From Cyanobium sp. PCC 7001 (GTDB lineage: Bacteria > Cyanobacteriota > Cyanobacteriia > PCC-6307 > Cyanobiaceae), in NCBI RefSeq assembly GCF_000155635.1, contig NZ_DS990556.1, positions 1,657,637-1,721,636 of the forward strand: a stretch of DNA of 64,000 nt. The letters are read 5' to 3'. Position 1 is the stretch's first letter, and each line of letters begins with the position of its first letter. Of this stretch, positions 46,538 through 55,545 are shown in pieces. Below the pieces are notes generated by a model. That model had not been told where the DNA came from, ran no database searches, and saw only the letters and a list, made by a program, of their open reading frames with translations. The position numbers were made by a program, and so were the translations under genes.

Positions 46538-47872
46538 TTATCGGCGATCGCTGCTCTCCTCCGCCTTTTCGGCATCCTGGGCGGCTGGCGATGGCGGGGT
46601 TTCGGGCCGGCGCTCGATCTCCACCCTGGCGATGCGGGGGCCATCCATGGCCAGGATCCGGAATTGATAGCCCTTCCAGCGCACCCCTTCCCCGGCCGCC
46701 GGGATGTGCTGCAACCGCTCCAGCAGAAAGCCGGCCAGGGTGTGATGGCCGTCCGCCTCCGGCAGGGGGACGGGCAGATGGCGGTTCAGCTCGAAGATCT
46801 CGAGATCCCCCGCCACCGACCAGCAGCCTTCGGCCAGCTCGTGAAGCTCACCTTCTCCGTCCTGGGGCTCGTCGTCATCGCCCACGATCTCGCTGGTGAG
46901 GTCGGCCACCGTGACCAGCCCCTCGGTGCCGCCGTGCTCGTCCACCACCACCAGCAGGGGCTGGCCGCTGCGGATCAGGGGAAGCAGATCGGCCAGGGGG
47001 GTGCTCTCCTGCACCTGGGTCACCGGCAGCATGTAGGGCGCCAGGGGGGAATCGGCACTGAGCTGGCCCCGGGCGATCGGATCGGCGAGACGCCGCAGAT
47101 CCAGCAGGCCCTTCACGTCATCCAGCGAGGTGCCGATCACGGGGAAGCGGGCATGGGCGGTGTCGTGCACGGCCCGCATCAACTCCGCGAAGGTGACGTC
47201 CAGGGGCAGGGTGACCATGCCGGAGCGCGGCACCATCACCTCCCGCACCAGGGTGTCCCGCAGGGAGAACACGCCCTCGAGGATGTTGCGCTCATCCGGC
47301 ATCAGGCCGGTGACGCTGCCCGACTCGATCAGGGTTTCCAGCTCGCCGGCCGAGAGCATCGGCACGAGCTCGTCCCAGTTGCGCGGCAATCCCAGCAGAC
47401 GCAGCAGGATGGCCGAGAGCCGCTCGATCAGGCCGATCACCGGGGCCAGGCTCCGGCTCACGGCGGCCAGCAGGGGGGAGAGCCGCAACGCCGAAGCCTC
47501 GGGGTTGTGCAGCACCCAGGCCTTCGGCGCCAGACCACCGAGCAGGGTGGCCAGCAGCACCAGCACCAGAAACACGATCCCGTCCAGCCAGGACGCAGGC
47601 AGTGAGGAGCCCGCCCAGGCCTCGGTGAGCCGGTCCGCCACCGAGCGGCCAGCCCAGCCCAGCGCCACCAGCGCCAGCACGGCGCCCAGCTGGGTGGCCA
47701 CCAGCACCCGCCGCAGGCGGCGCTGCAGCAAGGACACGGCCCTGGCGCCGGGTTCGCCGCTCTCCAGCAGCTGACTCACGCGGCTGGGGCGGATCTTGAT
47801 CACCGCCAGTTCGCCGGCGGAGAAGAAGGCCAGTAGCAGAACTAGCACGAGCAACGCCAGAAGCAGGATCAC
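46538..47872 (-). CDS. CNNM/CorC-type transporter-associated protein with CBS pair
   Basis: A 444-residue hemolysin-family protein. The DUF21 membrane domain (LLAFFSAGELAVIKI, then about three further helices) is followed by a CBS pair (VREVMVPRSGMVTLPLDVTF and VDEHGGTEGLVTVADLTSEI) and a CorC_HlyC domain (HHTLAGFLLERLQHIP). The family is linked to magnesium or cobalt efflux. GTG 47872 is chosen because the membrane helix begins there and a GAGG lies upstream; the longer open frame runs into the GT gene. Confidence 0.88.
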   Translation of the reverse strand: MILLLALLVLVLLLAFFSAGELAVIKIRPSRVSQLLESGEPGARAVSLLQRRLRRVLVATQLGAVLALVALGWAGRSVADRLTEAWAGSSLPASWLDGIVFLVLVLLATLLGGLAPKAWVLHNPEASALRLSPLLAAVSRSLAPVIGLIERLSAILLRLLGLPRNWDELVPMLSAGELETLIESGSVTGLMPDERNILEGVFSLRDTLVREVMVPRSGMVTLPLDVTFAELMRAVHDTAHARFPVIGTSLDDVKGLLDLRRLADPIARGQLSADSPLAPYMLPVTQVQESTPLADLLPLIRSGQPLLVVVDEHGGTEGLVTVADLTSEIVGDDDEPQDGEGELHELAEGCWSVAGDLEIFELNRHLPVPLPEADGHHTLAGFLLERLQHIPAAGEGVRWKGYQFRILAMDGPRIARVEIERRPETPPSPAAQDAEKAEESSDRR

Positions 47873-47973
47873 GCTTGAGGCCTCATGGGGAGCCCAGGGA
47901 AATCCAACCGGCGGCAAGAACGGAGGGAGCAGGCGCGTGAAGAGTTCAGATCCAGGCTGGTCTCCTGAAGAGG

Positions 47974-49380
47974 CTAGGACGGATGTGACACGGTCACCGG
48001 CCCGGAGCGGTCCATCTGCACACCCGCGGCGGCATAGGCCTGCCATCCCGCGGCCATCAGGGCGGCGTTGAGGTCACGACAAGGGAGGCGGAGCATCGGC
48101 GGAAACCCTCCGATTTCGAGGAGCGCATCGCGCCTCCAACTGCACAGGTCCGGAGGGGTGCCGAGCACGGCGCCCATGGAGTCACCAGAAGAAGGGGGCA
48201 GGGAACGGTCGCCAGAAAGCTGGTCAGCATGGTGATGGGCACCTGTCACCATGGCGAAGCCGCGGCGGTGCGCCTCCACCATCCGCCGGAAAGCTCCGGG
48301 CGAGTAATGCAGCCAGGGAGCCAGAAAGCACACGATTTCACCCTTCGCCTCCACCAGCCTGGTATTGATCGCCAGGCCATTCAAGGCAACGGACTCAAGC
48401 CCGACGCCCTCGGGACTGGCCTGCGGGGGCGTCGCTTCTGGAAGGACAGAGACAGCGTTGTCCACCAGGAGAAGTTCATGGTCAAGGCCATCGGCATCCC
48501 CCGGCTGCAGGATCTCCAGAGGATCCCCCTCGAAGCCGGGGCATGGCAGTTCTGCAGCATCCCCAGGTAAAAGAACCAGAAATGAGATCGACAACCCTCT
48601 GGCCGCATGGCCCGGGGCGCTGCCGGTCGATGACGCCGTGGCGACGACCTCCTCCCAGAGCATGGGTTCATGGGGTGAACGGGGTGTCCAACGGGGCAGA
48701 GCCGCAGGGGGATCGCGTAGAAGTGCGCGGTAGTCCGTCTGGAATTCGCACGCCGGGTCAGCCTGCCGGTACTTGTCATACCGGCTCCTGCGGCGTGCGG
48801 CGGTCAGACCGCCGAGATGCTGGATTCTGAGGGTGGTCCGTCGCCAACGCGACCGAGGGATCTGGGCTGGAATCGGGAACAGATGGAGCCGACGGCCTTC
48901 AAGAATCTGACCCGGGGCATGATGAAACAGCCGGTACACCCACAGGCACCGCTCCTCGTAATGCTCAAGGTCGTTGCGTAGCGGGAACACCCGAAAGCCG
49001 TAGGCGGAATCGGCCATGGCCTGTGCCGTGATGAACTGGCGCAAGGCCTGACCCTCAGCAGGATCGAGACGCTCATCCGCATCCAGCCACAGGAGCCAGC
49101 GGGGCTTGAGAGCGCTCGCCGCCTCAAGCAACCGTGCCCGGTTGGCGGCGTCATCCCAGCCGTGGTACGTCTCACGGCGGGGATTCGCCAGCAGGATCCT
49201 CACCAGGCTGCTGGAAGCCAACAGGCTCGCGGTGTTGTCTGTGCTGCCATCATCCAGGGCCACCACCGCATCGCAGAACAGGGCCACAGACTCCAGAAAG
49301 CCAGGGAGATCCTGAGCCGCGTTGCGGGCCGGCACCAGGCAAGTGAGCAGAGGGGAAGCGACATCAGGCTCAGCGAGCAT
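47974..49380 (-). CDS. Two-part GT2-type glycosyltransferase
   Basis: A 468-residue protein from ATG 49380 (GTG 49398 is possible). The N-terminal GT-A domain has LVPARNAAQDLPGFL, AVVALDDGSTDNTASLL and WLLWLDADERLDPAEGQ, the nucleotide-sugar and metal motifs of GT2. The C-terminal part from residue ~280 looks like a second, reduced GT-A region (LLVDNAVSVLP, EIVCFLAPWLHYSPGAFRRM, WRRDALLEIGGFPPM) without an obvious DxD. The N-terminal domain resembles the last domain of the fusion protein at 50208-54515. The acceptor is unknown. Confidence 0.82.
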   Translation of the reverse strand: MLAEPDVASPLLTCLVPARNAAQDLPGFLESVALFCDAVVALDDGSTDNTASLLASSSLVRILLANPRRETYHGWDDAANRARLLEAASALKPRWLLWLDADERLDPAEGQALRQFITAQAMADSAYGFRVFPLRNDLEHYEERCLWVYRLFHHAPGQILEGRRLHLFPIPAQIPRSRWRRTTLRIQHLGGLTAARRRSRYDKYRQADPACEFQTDYRALLRDPPAALPRWTPRSPHEPMLWEEVVATASSTGSAPGHAARGLSISFLVLLPGDAAELPCPGFEGDPLEILQPGDADGLDHELLLVDNAVSVLPEATPPQASPEGVGLESVALNGLAINTRLVEAKGEIVCFLAPWLHYSPGAFRRMVEAHRRGFAMVTGAHHHADQLSGDRSLPPSSGDSMGAVLGTPPDLCSWRRDALLEIGGFPPMLRLPCRDLNAALMAAGWQAYAAAGVQMDRSGPVTVSHPS

Positions 49381-49394
49381 GCAACCACGCAGAA

Positions 49395-49441
49395 ACACGA
49401 GTACACTCTTGCCTACCGACGAGAGGGATGTGAACTCGTGT
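49395..49441. promoter_or_regulatory. Inverted repeat in the divergent promoter
   Basis: ACACGAGT (49395-49402) and ACTCGTGT (49434-49441) form a perfect 8-bp inverted repeat, with CAC/GTG matches just inside it. It lies between the divergent GT2 gene and the YdcF-like gene and could be an operator. The base composition changes at about this point. Confidence 0.45.
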
Positions 49442-49463
49442 CGGATGAATTTGCTCGGGCCGC

Positions 49464-50192
49464 GTGACTCCTATACAAGTGCCACCAGCGTCCACCATCT
49501 CAGGCTCGACCCACTCGATCACTGCTCACGCAATAGCGCCTTCTGAATCACTGTTCCAGAAAGACTCAAGCCTCACTCAAGAGCTTACCCAGTACATATT
49601 TCTCGAAGAAAGACTCAGCACTTTCGACGTAGCCATATGCCTTGGCTGTACGAGCTATAGCAAGCCCATTCGAAAAGGAATCCAGCTTTATCACTCGGGC
49701 CACTGCAGCAAGCTGTTGCTCACAGGCGGGGAGAACGCAAGACTCAAAGGAAACGAGGCGATGCTCATGGCAGGGCTTGCTTTGGCGGCGGGCATCCCCA
49801 GCAGGGATCTGATCGTTGACCCCTGTGCATCGAACACCCTGGAGAACTGCACGAACGCCATCGATCTTTTGCATCGCCACCAACACAGTCTGCCCCCAGC
49901 ATCGCGACGGAAGCCGAGGACAGCCCTTGTCGCCATTCACTTTCACAGCCGTCGCGCACTGGAGACATTTCGATGGGTCAGTGACGGTGAAGTGCTCCCT
50001 ACCGTGATTCCCTATCCGAGCTCCTATTATACCTATCGCGACTGGTTTCAGTCGCAGCGGGGATGTCGAGACGTACTGGGCGAAATCGCACGCATGGAGA
50101 CCTATCTTCCTCTCGGCTTTTCCCCTGAACTTGAATATCTAGTATCCAGGCTCCGCAGTTATTCCGTGCCAAGCACAAAAGCACAGGTGTGA
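49464..50192 (+). CDS. YdcF-like DUF218 protein
   Basis: A 242-residue protein with GTG start 49464. It has the DUF218 (YdcF/SanA/ElyC) pattern: FDVAICLGCTSYSKPIRKGI, then KLLLTGGENARLKGNEAMLM with the conserved TGG, and NTLENCTNAIDLL in the usual S/N-T-x-E-N position. SanA/ElyC members are tied to cell-envelope glycan synthesis; the activity is not defined. No membrane helix is seen, unlike ElyC. It is the first of three closely spaced genes in the AT-richer block; 15 bases separate it from the fusion gene. Confidence 0.8.
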   Translation: MTPIQVPPASTISGSTHSITAHAIAPSESLFQKDSSLTQELTQYIFLEERLSTFDVAICLGCTSYSKPIRKGIQLYHSGHCSKLLLTGGENARLKGNEAMLMAGLALAAGIPSRDLIVDPCASNTLENCTNAIDLLHRHQHSLPPASRRKPRTALVAIHFHSRRALETFRWVSDGEVLPTVIPYPSSYYTYRDWFQSQRGCRDVLGEIARMETYLPLGFSPELEYLVSRLRSYSVPSTKAQV

Positions 50193-50207
50193 CCCGAATT
50201 GACTCCA

Positions 50208-53200
50208 ATGGAACCCAGCCTTGAGGATAGAGCCAGGTCAGCAGGATCTTCTACTGCCGAGTATCTGCACTCTTCTCTCCAGGATGACTCCTCCTCGAAA
50301 TTTCATCTGATCGACGAAAATGGATTCAACCGATCACTGACCTTCGGCAACCTCGGCCAGCGTGCTTTTGATGTGCTGGCGACTTTACAGAAAGCAGGTC
50401 TTGGGCCAGGCTCAGTTTTAGTGATCCGAAGCTATAGCAGGGAAGACTTTATTTCATGTCTATGGGCCTGTCTACTGGGAAACATCACTGCCCTACCCAT
50501 TGAAGCAGGGATCGGGGAGGGACCCGCCCGTGAGGCACTGCATCGGAAATTGCTCGATGCACTCGTCGACAAAAAAGACTTGTATGTACTTGACTCAGTT
50601 GCCGCCAGAAGACTCACCGGGTGGAGACAACGTATCCATCCCAGCCATTGGATTCGACTGAACTCCAACGGGTGCGGCGCAGAGAATCAGCAGGCCAGAG
50701 TTCATGTTGCCCGTGCCTCCGATCCAAGGCTGCTCATCCTGACATCAGGAACGACAGGGCAGGCTTCTCTTGTAGAACTCTCCGACCGTGCCGTGTGTTC
50801 TCGGTGGTGGCCCTGTGGCCCTGCCATCAACAACACGACAAAGTTTCTGTCCTGGGCGCCGCTTGACCATGCCATGGGGCTTTCAGCCTGCAGTCCCAAT
50901 GCGTCCTGCAAGGTGGTTCTCCACACCATCGGTTTCCTGAAAGACCCTCTGCAGTGGCTGGAGTTAGCCAGCAACTACCGAGTCACACACACCACGATGA
51001 CGAGCTTCGGCATGAAGCTGATTCTGGATGCTCTTCGCCAGGCGCCGGTAGCTCGTCTCAACAGGATTAACCTCTCCATGATCGATAGCGTCGGCATTGG
51101 GGCGGAGCCACTCCAACCAGACGTGTTCAGAGACTTTGCAAGCGCTCTCACGGACTTTGGAGCCAACAGCGAGATTTATGTACAGAGTTACGGCCTCACA
51201 GAGTGTGGTCCAGTGATGAGTGGGCGTCTGAATGCGCATACCTTTGCAGTCAACAGCACGACTGGCTTCTGGTTTACGGACCTGAACCATGACCACGAAG
51301 TGAGAATGCAAACCAATAGCGACATTCAAGACGAAAAGAGACCCGATCTTGGAGAAATTCAAGTAAGGGGCCCCAGCATGGCCACTGGCTACCTCAACGC
51401 AGCCCAGGACAATGGACGGCTCCTCACGAGCGATGGATGGATACGCACAGGTGATGTCGGCAGAATCCAGGAAGGAAGGCTGCAACTGGCAGGGAGAATC
51501 AAGGAGACACTGATCCTCAATGCCGTCAAGTATCCCTGCCAGATGGTAGAGGATGTTGCGCTTAAGATTCCTGGCGTCGCTACAGCCATTGCTCTTCAGA
51601 CATCAAGCCGGATCGACAATAGTTCTTCAAGTAGCTATGAGATCATCATTACAGAAGCCGATCATGCTGAGCCATCCGACTCCCTGGCCGCAAAGATCGT
51701 TGACCAAGTAGGCAAAGAGTTTGGGGTGCGACCCAGCAATGTGATCGTAATCCCTGAGGCTTACATCCCCAGATCAAGCCTTGGGAAAGTAAGTCGATAT
51801 TCATTGGGACGGATGCTTGAATCCGAGGAATCGGGCATCAGCGATGTCATCAAAATCTACCCAGCTGCCTCACGAGTGGCCGGAACTCCGGAAGGCCTCA
51901 CTCCAGCTGAGCTCAAGATCCATGAGCTTTGGAGCAAAGTACTTGGCCACCAGAACTTTGGGATTGATGATAACTTCTTTGCAGCTGGTGGAGACTCTCT
52001 GCAAGCCGCACAGCTCGCGCTTGAAATAGAGAAGTGGTTGAGACGGTCGGTTTCTATAGGTGAGGTCTTCCGTCATTCATCAGTGCGGAGCCAATCATCC
52101 TCTATTGCAACAAGAATCAGGCCAGACTATCCAGGTCAGCAAGCATCTCCTAGCGATTCAGTTGGCACAGAGATTTTAATTAGACGACAAACCGATATGA
52201 TCAACGACTGGTCAGGGGTCCGGGATCAACCTGGAAGCCTGATTATCAGGGCAAGCCGGAGTGGTAGCAGGGGGAAATACCCGGGGGGGGCAATGAACTT
52301 GTTCTGGTGCTTCCAAGGAAATCAAGAGTTTCAGAGCTTGGCGGAAATGCTGCCAAAAAAGATCTGCCTTTTTGGGATGCGCTCTGGCCACTTGATCATG
52401 GAGGAAACGCAGCACAATATTCAGAGTCTTGCCACTATTTATGCTCGCGAGTTGAGGCGCCTTCAGCCTGACGGACGATTCATCCTTGGAGGCAACTGCC
52501 AAGGCGCCAGGATCATCCGCGCCGTCGCCTTAATCCTGGAGAGCCAAGGAAGACAGGTTGAAAGCCTAATCCTCATGGAAGACCGCAGGCTTGAACCCTA
52601 CAGCAACGGCAGGACTACCATCATCTTTGGAGAGGACAGCGAATTCAACCCATTGCAATCGCAGCCTGAGTCAGAAGTTAGCTCGAGATTACGCCAGAGC
52701 TACCCTTTGGGATACGACTTCTACGAGATTTCAGGAAGCCATGGCAGGTTTTTCAATCCTGAGCATGTGCGCTCACTCGCGGATACAGTTCTGCAATCAC
52801 TGGCCAACAACCTCAATGAGGAGAAATCTTCACTTTCTGTATCGAATGTTCCGTTCAGATCCTCCCGCGAGAGCCCTCCTCATTTGGCCTGCATTGTGAT
52901 CAGCGTAGGAAGATCACCACTACTTGTTGATGCTGTACGCTCACTCGTGCGGCAAAACCCCAAGCCTGAAGTGGTGGTAGTCAGCACGGGGGGACTAACC
53001 CCAGCAGCTGACCTTGCAACAGCAGGTTTGGCTGTGCCGGTGATCCACCGCCGCTGGCGCCGTTTTGTGGGCTGCGCCAGAAACATTGGGATCAAGAAAA
53101 CAACTGCTCCCTTCATTGCCTTTCTTGCAGATGATTGCATTGCAAGAAAGGGATGGGTTGCTGAACGCCTGCGTCTGCATCAGACTGGCGCGATAGCCGT

Positions 53201-54515
53201 TTCCTCTGCACTGGTTCCCAGTGACAGGAAGAATCTCTGGTCCTGGATCAGTCATCTACGCCTGTATAGCCGTCGCCTTCCAGGGATACCAGAACAGGAG
53301 GCTGTGCATTACGGAATCAGTTATGAGCGCAGTCTTTTTGATGAGTTTGGGTTGTTTCGTGAAGATCTACGCGTTGGCGAAGATAGTGAGTTTAACGCAC
53401 GCTTCCAACACCTTCATCAAATCACCTGGACACCCTCAGTCAAAACAGCGCATCGCCATCCAACTGGCTTCCTCGGTCTTCTGATCGACCAGTTCAAGCG
53501 CGGACGTCGGCGCGAATCGACGCGGGCAGCACTGCCTTGGTTCCTCCCCTCCATGGAGCTTCATGAGAAAGGGGTATGGGCAGCTCTCTCTGCGGAGCGC
53601 CAGCACAGCCAAAGACTGCTGCATCTTGCACGCTGGGGACTTGGTCCTCAGGAACGCTGGGTTCTTCGCTACGCCCCAAGCGTGCTGCCGGTCTGCAGCT
53701 TCGCGTTCTGGCTGGGATCCACAAGCCAGAGATGGTTGGGAGGCGGACCTTCAGAAACGAGGGCACAACAACAGGATGACCGCAACCCAATCATTCATGT
53801 TCTGTTGAGATTCCGCAATGAAGCTCGATATCTACCCACCTATCTAGAACATCTGGAAGGAAAAGTCGATGGGATCATCGCCTTGGATGATGGATCCACA
53901 GATGGTTCAACGGCCATTGTCCGTTCTCACCCTTTGGTCAAGGAGCTCATCGTCCATCCCGACCGTTCTGATCACGTATGGGATGAAGCAGGAGACCGTC
54001 GCCTTCTCATCACCACTGCGCTCCAGGAGAATGCCGATTGGCTGTTGGTTCTTGATGCTGATGAACGGCTTGAGGACAATTTCAGAGATCGAGCTATCCC
54101 CATCCTCCTCCAAGCTTTTGAATCAGGACAATGGGGGCTGGGTCTCAGGGTTCTTGATTGCTGGAATGCATGGAACATGGTGAGAACAGATGGAATCTGG
54201 GGAAGGAAGTCTTCGCCTCGTCTCTTCCTTGCCCGCCACGACCACGAATTTGACAATAAGCCACTCCATGGAGCCTGGGCTCCCTTGAATAGTCGCAGCA
54301 ACGGGATGTTCCCAGTGGTCGATGTGATCATCTACCACCTGAAGATGATTCGCGAATCCGATCGAATCAAACGGAGGCAACGGTACGAACAGCTCGATGC
54401 ACGGAGTGAGTATCAATCCGTTGGCTACTCCTACCTTACTGATCTCCATGACATTGAGCTGACGAGCTTTGAGGCCAACAGGGGCTACTCCAAGGCGTAC
54501 GCGCCATCATCCTGA
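50208..54515 (+). CDS. Fusion protein: adenylation - carrier - thioesterase-like - GT2 - GT2
   Basis: A 1435-residue multidomain protein from ATG 50208 (TTG 50199 is possible). (1) Residues ~15-540: AMP-forming adenylation domain with LTSGTTGQAS, YGLTECGP, SDGWIRTGDVG, and the catalytic Lys527 in PRSSLGKVSR; it looks like a fatty-acyl-AMP ligase or NRPS A domain. (2) ~565-635: carrier protein, phosphopantetheine Ser597 in FFAAGGDSLQAAQL. (3) ~690-870: alpha/beta-hydrolase thioesterase-like, elbow GGNCQGAR with Cys764 where Ser is usual, His845 in SGSHGRFF. (4) ~890-1110: GT2 domain, LADDCIARKGW and GEDSEFNARF. (5) ~1195-1435: second GT2, ALDDGSTDGSTAI and LLVLDADERLED. No condensation domain is present. 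Composition is clearly lower in GC than flanking genes. It may activate an acyl or aminoacyl group and build or modify a glycan; the product is unknown. Confidence 0.88.
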   Translation: MEPSLEDRARSAGSSTAEYLHSSLQDDSSSKFHLIDENGFNRSLTFGNLGQRAFDVLATLQKAGLGPGSVLVIRSYSREDFISCLWACLLGNITALPIEAGIGEGPAREALHRKLLDALVDKKDLYVLDSVAARRLTGWRQRIHPSHWIRLNSNGCGAENQQARVHVARASDPRLLILTSGTTGQASLVELSDRAVCSRWWPCGPAINNTTKFLSWAPLDHAMGLSACSPNASCKVVLHTIGFLKDPLQWLELASNYRVTHTTMTSFGMKLILDALRQAPVARLNRINLSMIDSVGIGAEPLQPDVFRDFASALTDFGANSEIYVQSYGLTECGPVMSGRLNAHTFAVNSTTGFWFTDLNHDHEVRMQTNSDIQDEKRPDLGEIQVRGPSMATGYLNAAQDNGRLLTSDGWIRTGDVGRIQEGRLQLAGRIKETLILNAVKYPCQMVEDVALKIPGVATAIALQTSSRIDNSSSSSYEIIITEADHAEPSDSLAAKIVDQVGKEFGVRPSNVIVIPEAYIPRSSLGKVSRYSLGRMLESEESGISDVIKIYPAASRVAGTPEGLTPAELKIHELWSKVLGHQNFGIDDNFFAAGGDSLQAAQLALEIEKWLRRSVSIGEVFRHSSVRSQSSSIATRIRPDYPGQQASPSDSVGTEILIRRQTDMINDWSGVRDQPGSLIIRASRSGSRGKYPGGAMNLFWCFQGNQEFQSLAEMLPKKICLFGMRSGHLIMEETQHNIQSLATIYARELRRLQPDGRFILGGNCQGARIIRAVALILESQGRQVESLILMEDRRLEPYSNGRTTIIFGEDSEFNPLQSQPESEVSSRLRQSYPLGYDFYEISGSHGRFFNPEHVRSLADTVLQSLANNLNEEKSSLSVSNVPFRSSRESPPHLACIVISVGRSPLLVDAVRSLVRQNPKPEVVVVSTGGLTPAADLATAGLAVPVIHRRWRRFVGCARNIGIKKTTAPFIAFLADDCIARKGWVAERLRLHQTGAIAVSSALVPSDRKNLWSWISHLRLYSRRLPGIPEQEAVHYGISYERSLFDEFGLFREDLRVGEDSEFNARFQHLHQITWTPSVKTAHRHPTGFLGLLIDQFKRGRRRESTRAALPWFLPSMELHEKGVWAALSAERQHSQRLLHLARWGLGPQERWVLRYAPSVLPVCSFAFWLGSTSQRWLGGGPSETRAQQQDDRNPIIHVLLRFRNEARYLPTYLEHLEGKVDGIIALDDGSTDGSTAIVRSHPLVKELIVHPDRSDHVWDEAGDRRLLITTALQENADWLLVLDADERLEDNFRDRAIPILLQAFESGQWGLGLRVLDCWNAWNMVRTDGIWGRKSSPRLFLARHDHEFDNKPLHGAWAPLNSRSNGMFPVVDVIIYHLKMIRESDRIKRRQRYEQLDARSEYQSVGYSYLTDLHDIELTSFEANRGYSKAYAPSS

Positions 54516-54527
54516 AGCCCCAGGAAC

Positions 54528-55496
54528 ATGCCATCGGAGCCAGCTCCTACGATTGACCTGATTCGGTTCGACGGCTGTGAAGCCGAGCGTCAGCGCGTGC
54601 TGGGCTGGTTTACCGGGCAGCGGGATGAATTCACGACTTCGGGGTCGCGGTCTGTATTGTTGAAGATGAATGATCAGTACAGCCTGAAGATCAAAGGCTG
54701 CGGGCGTGCTCCTGAGTTCACCATCACGCCAGGGGTGTATCACGCCACTGGTCCAGCAGCTTTCCGATTTGACTATGAGGGCGGCAGGATGGACGATATC
54801 GCCATCGGTCATGACGCCGCCCTCTCGGGCGGCATGAGCTACCAGCAGGCTTCAGTGGAGTATGGAGCCTCCCGGCATCTTGCTTCCCTCGGCTTCAGCG
54901 TGGCTCCCTGTATCGGTTGGGGTGTGATCAACCATGGCCTTGCAGCAGATCCAAGTTTCTTTGCCGTGATCCGGTGGGAGCACGGATTGATCAGGCCGGA
55001 ACGCTCCACGCCAGAGCCTTTGCGACTGTCACTCCTGCATTCCAGCGCGGAGACCGTCGTGGAGGTGCATCTGAAGCATCACGTTGCCAGTTACTTTTCC
55101 CTGGCCAAGCATCCCGATCAACACATCCATCTGCTGTATGACCTTCACCCAACACGGCTGATCTCTCCACTGACTGACTCACCAATCTCAGCCACGTTGA
55201 CCATGCTTTACAATTTGCGCGTGCAATGGTGGGCTCTGAAGGGGTTTTGCCTCTTGGGCACAGAAGAGCAGCGCCAAAGGTTTGCCGACCACGTGTTTCG
55301 TGCCGTAGTACCCGATGCCACTGATGCAGAGTGCCGGCATCTTGAAACCAGTGTCATCATTCCCATGCTTTGTCGCTCTCCAATCCAAGGCTATCGGAAT
55401 CACATGTTGCTGCTACAAGGCAACAGAATCAGTGCCACACTCTTGGAGAGATTCAGTCAAACTCTGCATCATCTCTCAAAGCACGAGGATAGATAG
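54528..55496 (+). CDS. Hypothetical protein with weak SelO-like resemblance
   Basis: A 322-residue soluble protein starting 12 bases after the fusion gene. I do not recognise it with certainty. The segment YSLKIKGCGRAPEF, followed later by GGMSYQQASVEYGASRHLAS and LGFSVAPCIGW, resembles in order and wording the QLKGAGRTPY...SIREFLxSEAMxxLGIPT region of SelO pseudokinase/AMPylase proteins, but the family is otherwise longer and its other motifs are not evident. Alternatives are an aminoglycoside-kinase or HipA-like fold, or a novel family. Base composition is like the fusion gene. It probably works with that gene. Confidence 0.6.
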   Translation: MPSEPAPTIDLIRFDGCEAERQRVLGWFTGQRDEFTTSGSRSVLLKMNDQYSLKIKGCGRAPEFTITPGVYHATGPAAFRFDYEGGRMDDIAIGHDAALSGGMSYQQASVEYGASRHLASLGFSVAPCIGWGVINHGLAADPSFFAVIRWEHGLIRPERSTPEPLRLSLLHSSAETVVEVHLKHHVASYFSLAKHPDQHIHLLYDLHPTRLISPLTDSPISATLTMLYNLRVQWWALKGFCLLGTEEQRQRFADHVFRAVVPDATDAECRHLETSVIIPMLCRSPIQGYRNHMLLLQGNRISATLLERFSQTLHHLSKHEDR

Positions 55497-55545
55497 TCCA
55501 AGTGGGCTGGCCGTGCGGGGGTTGGCTGACCGTATTCGCTTAGAG

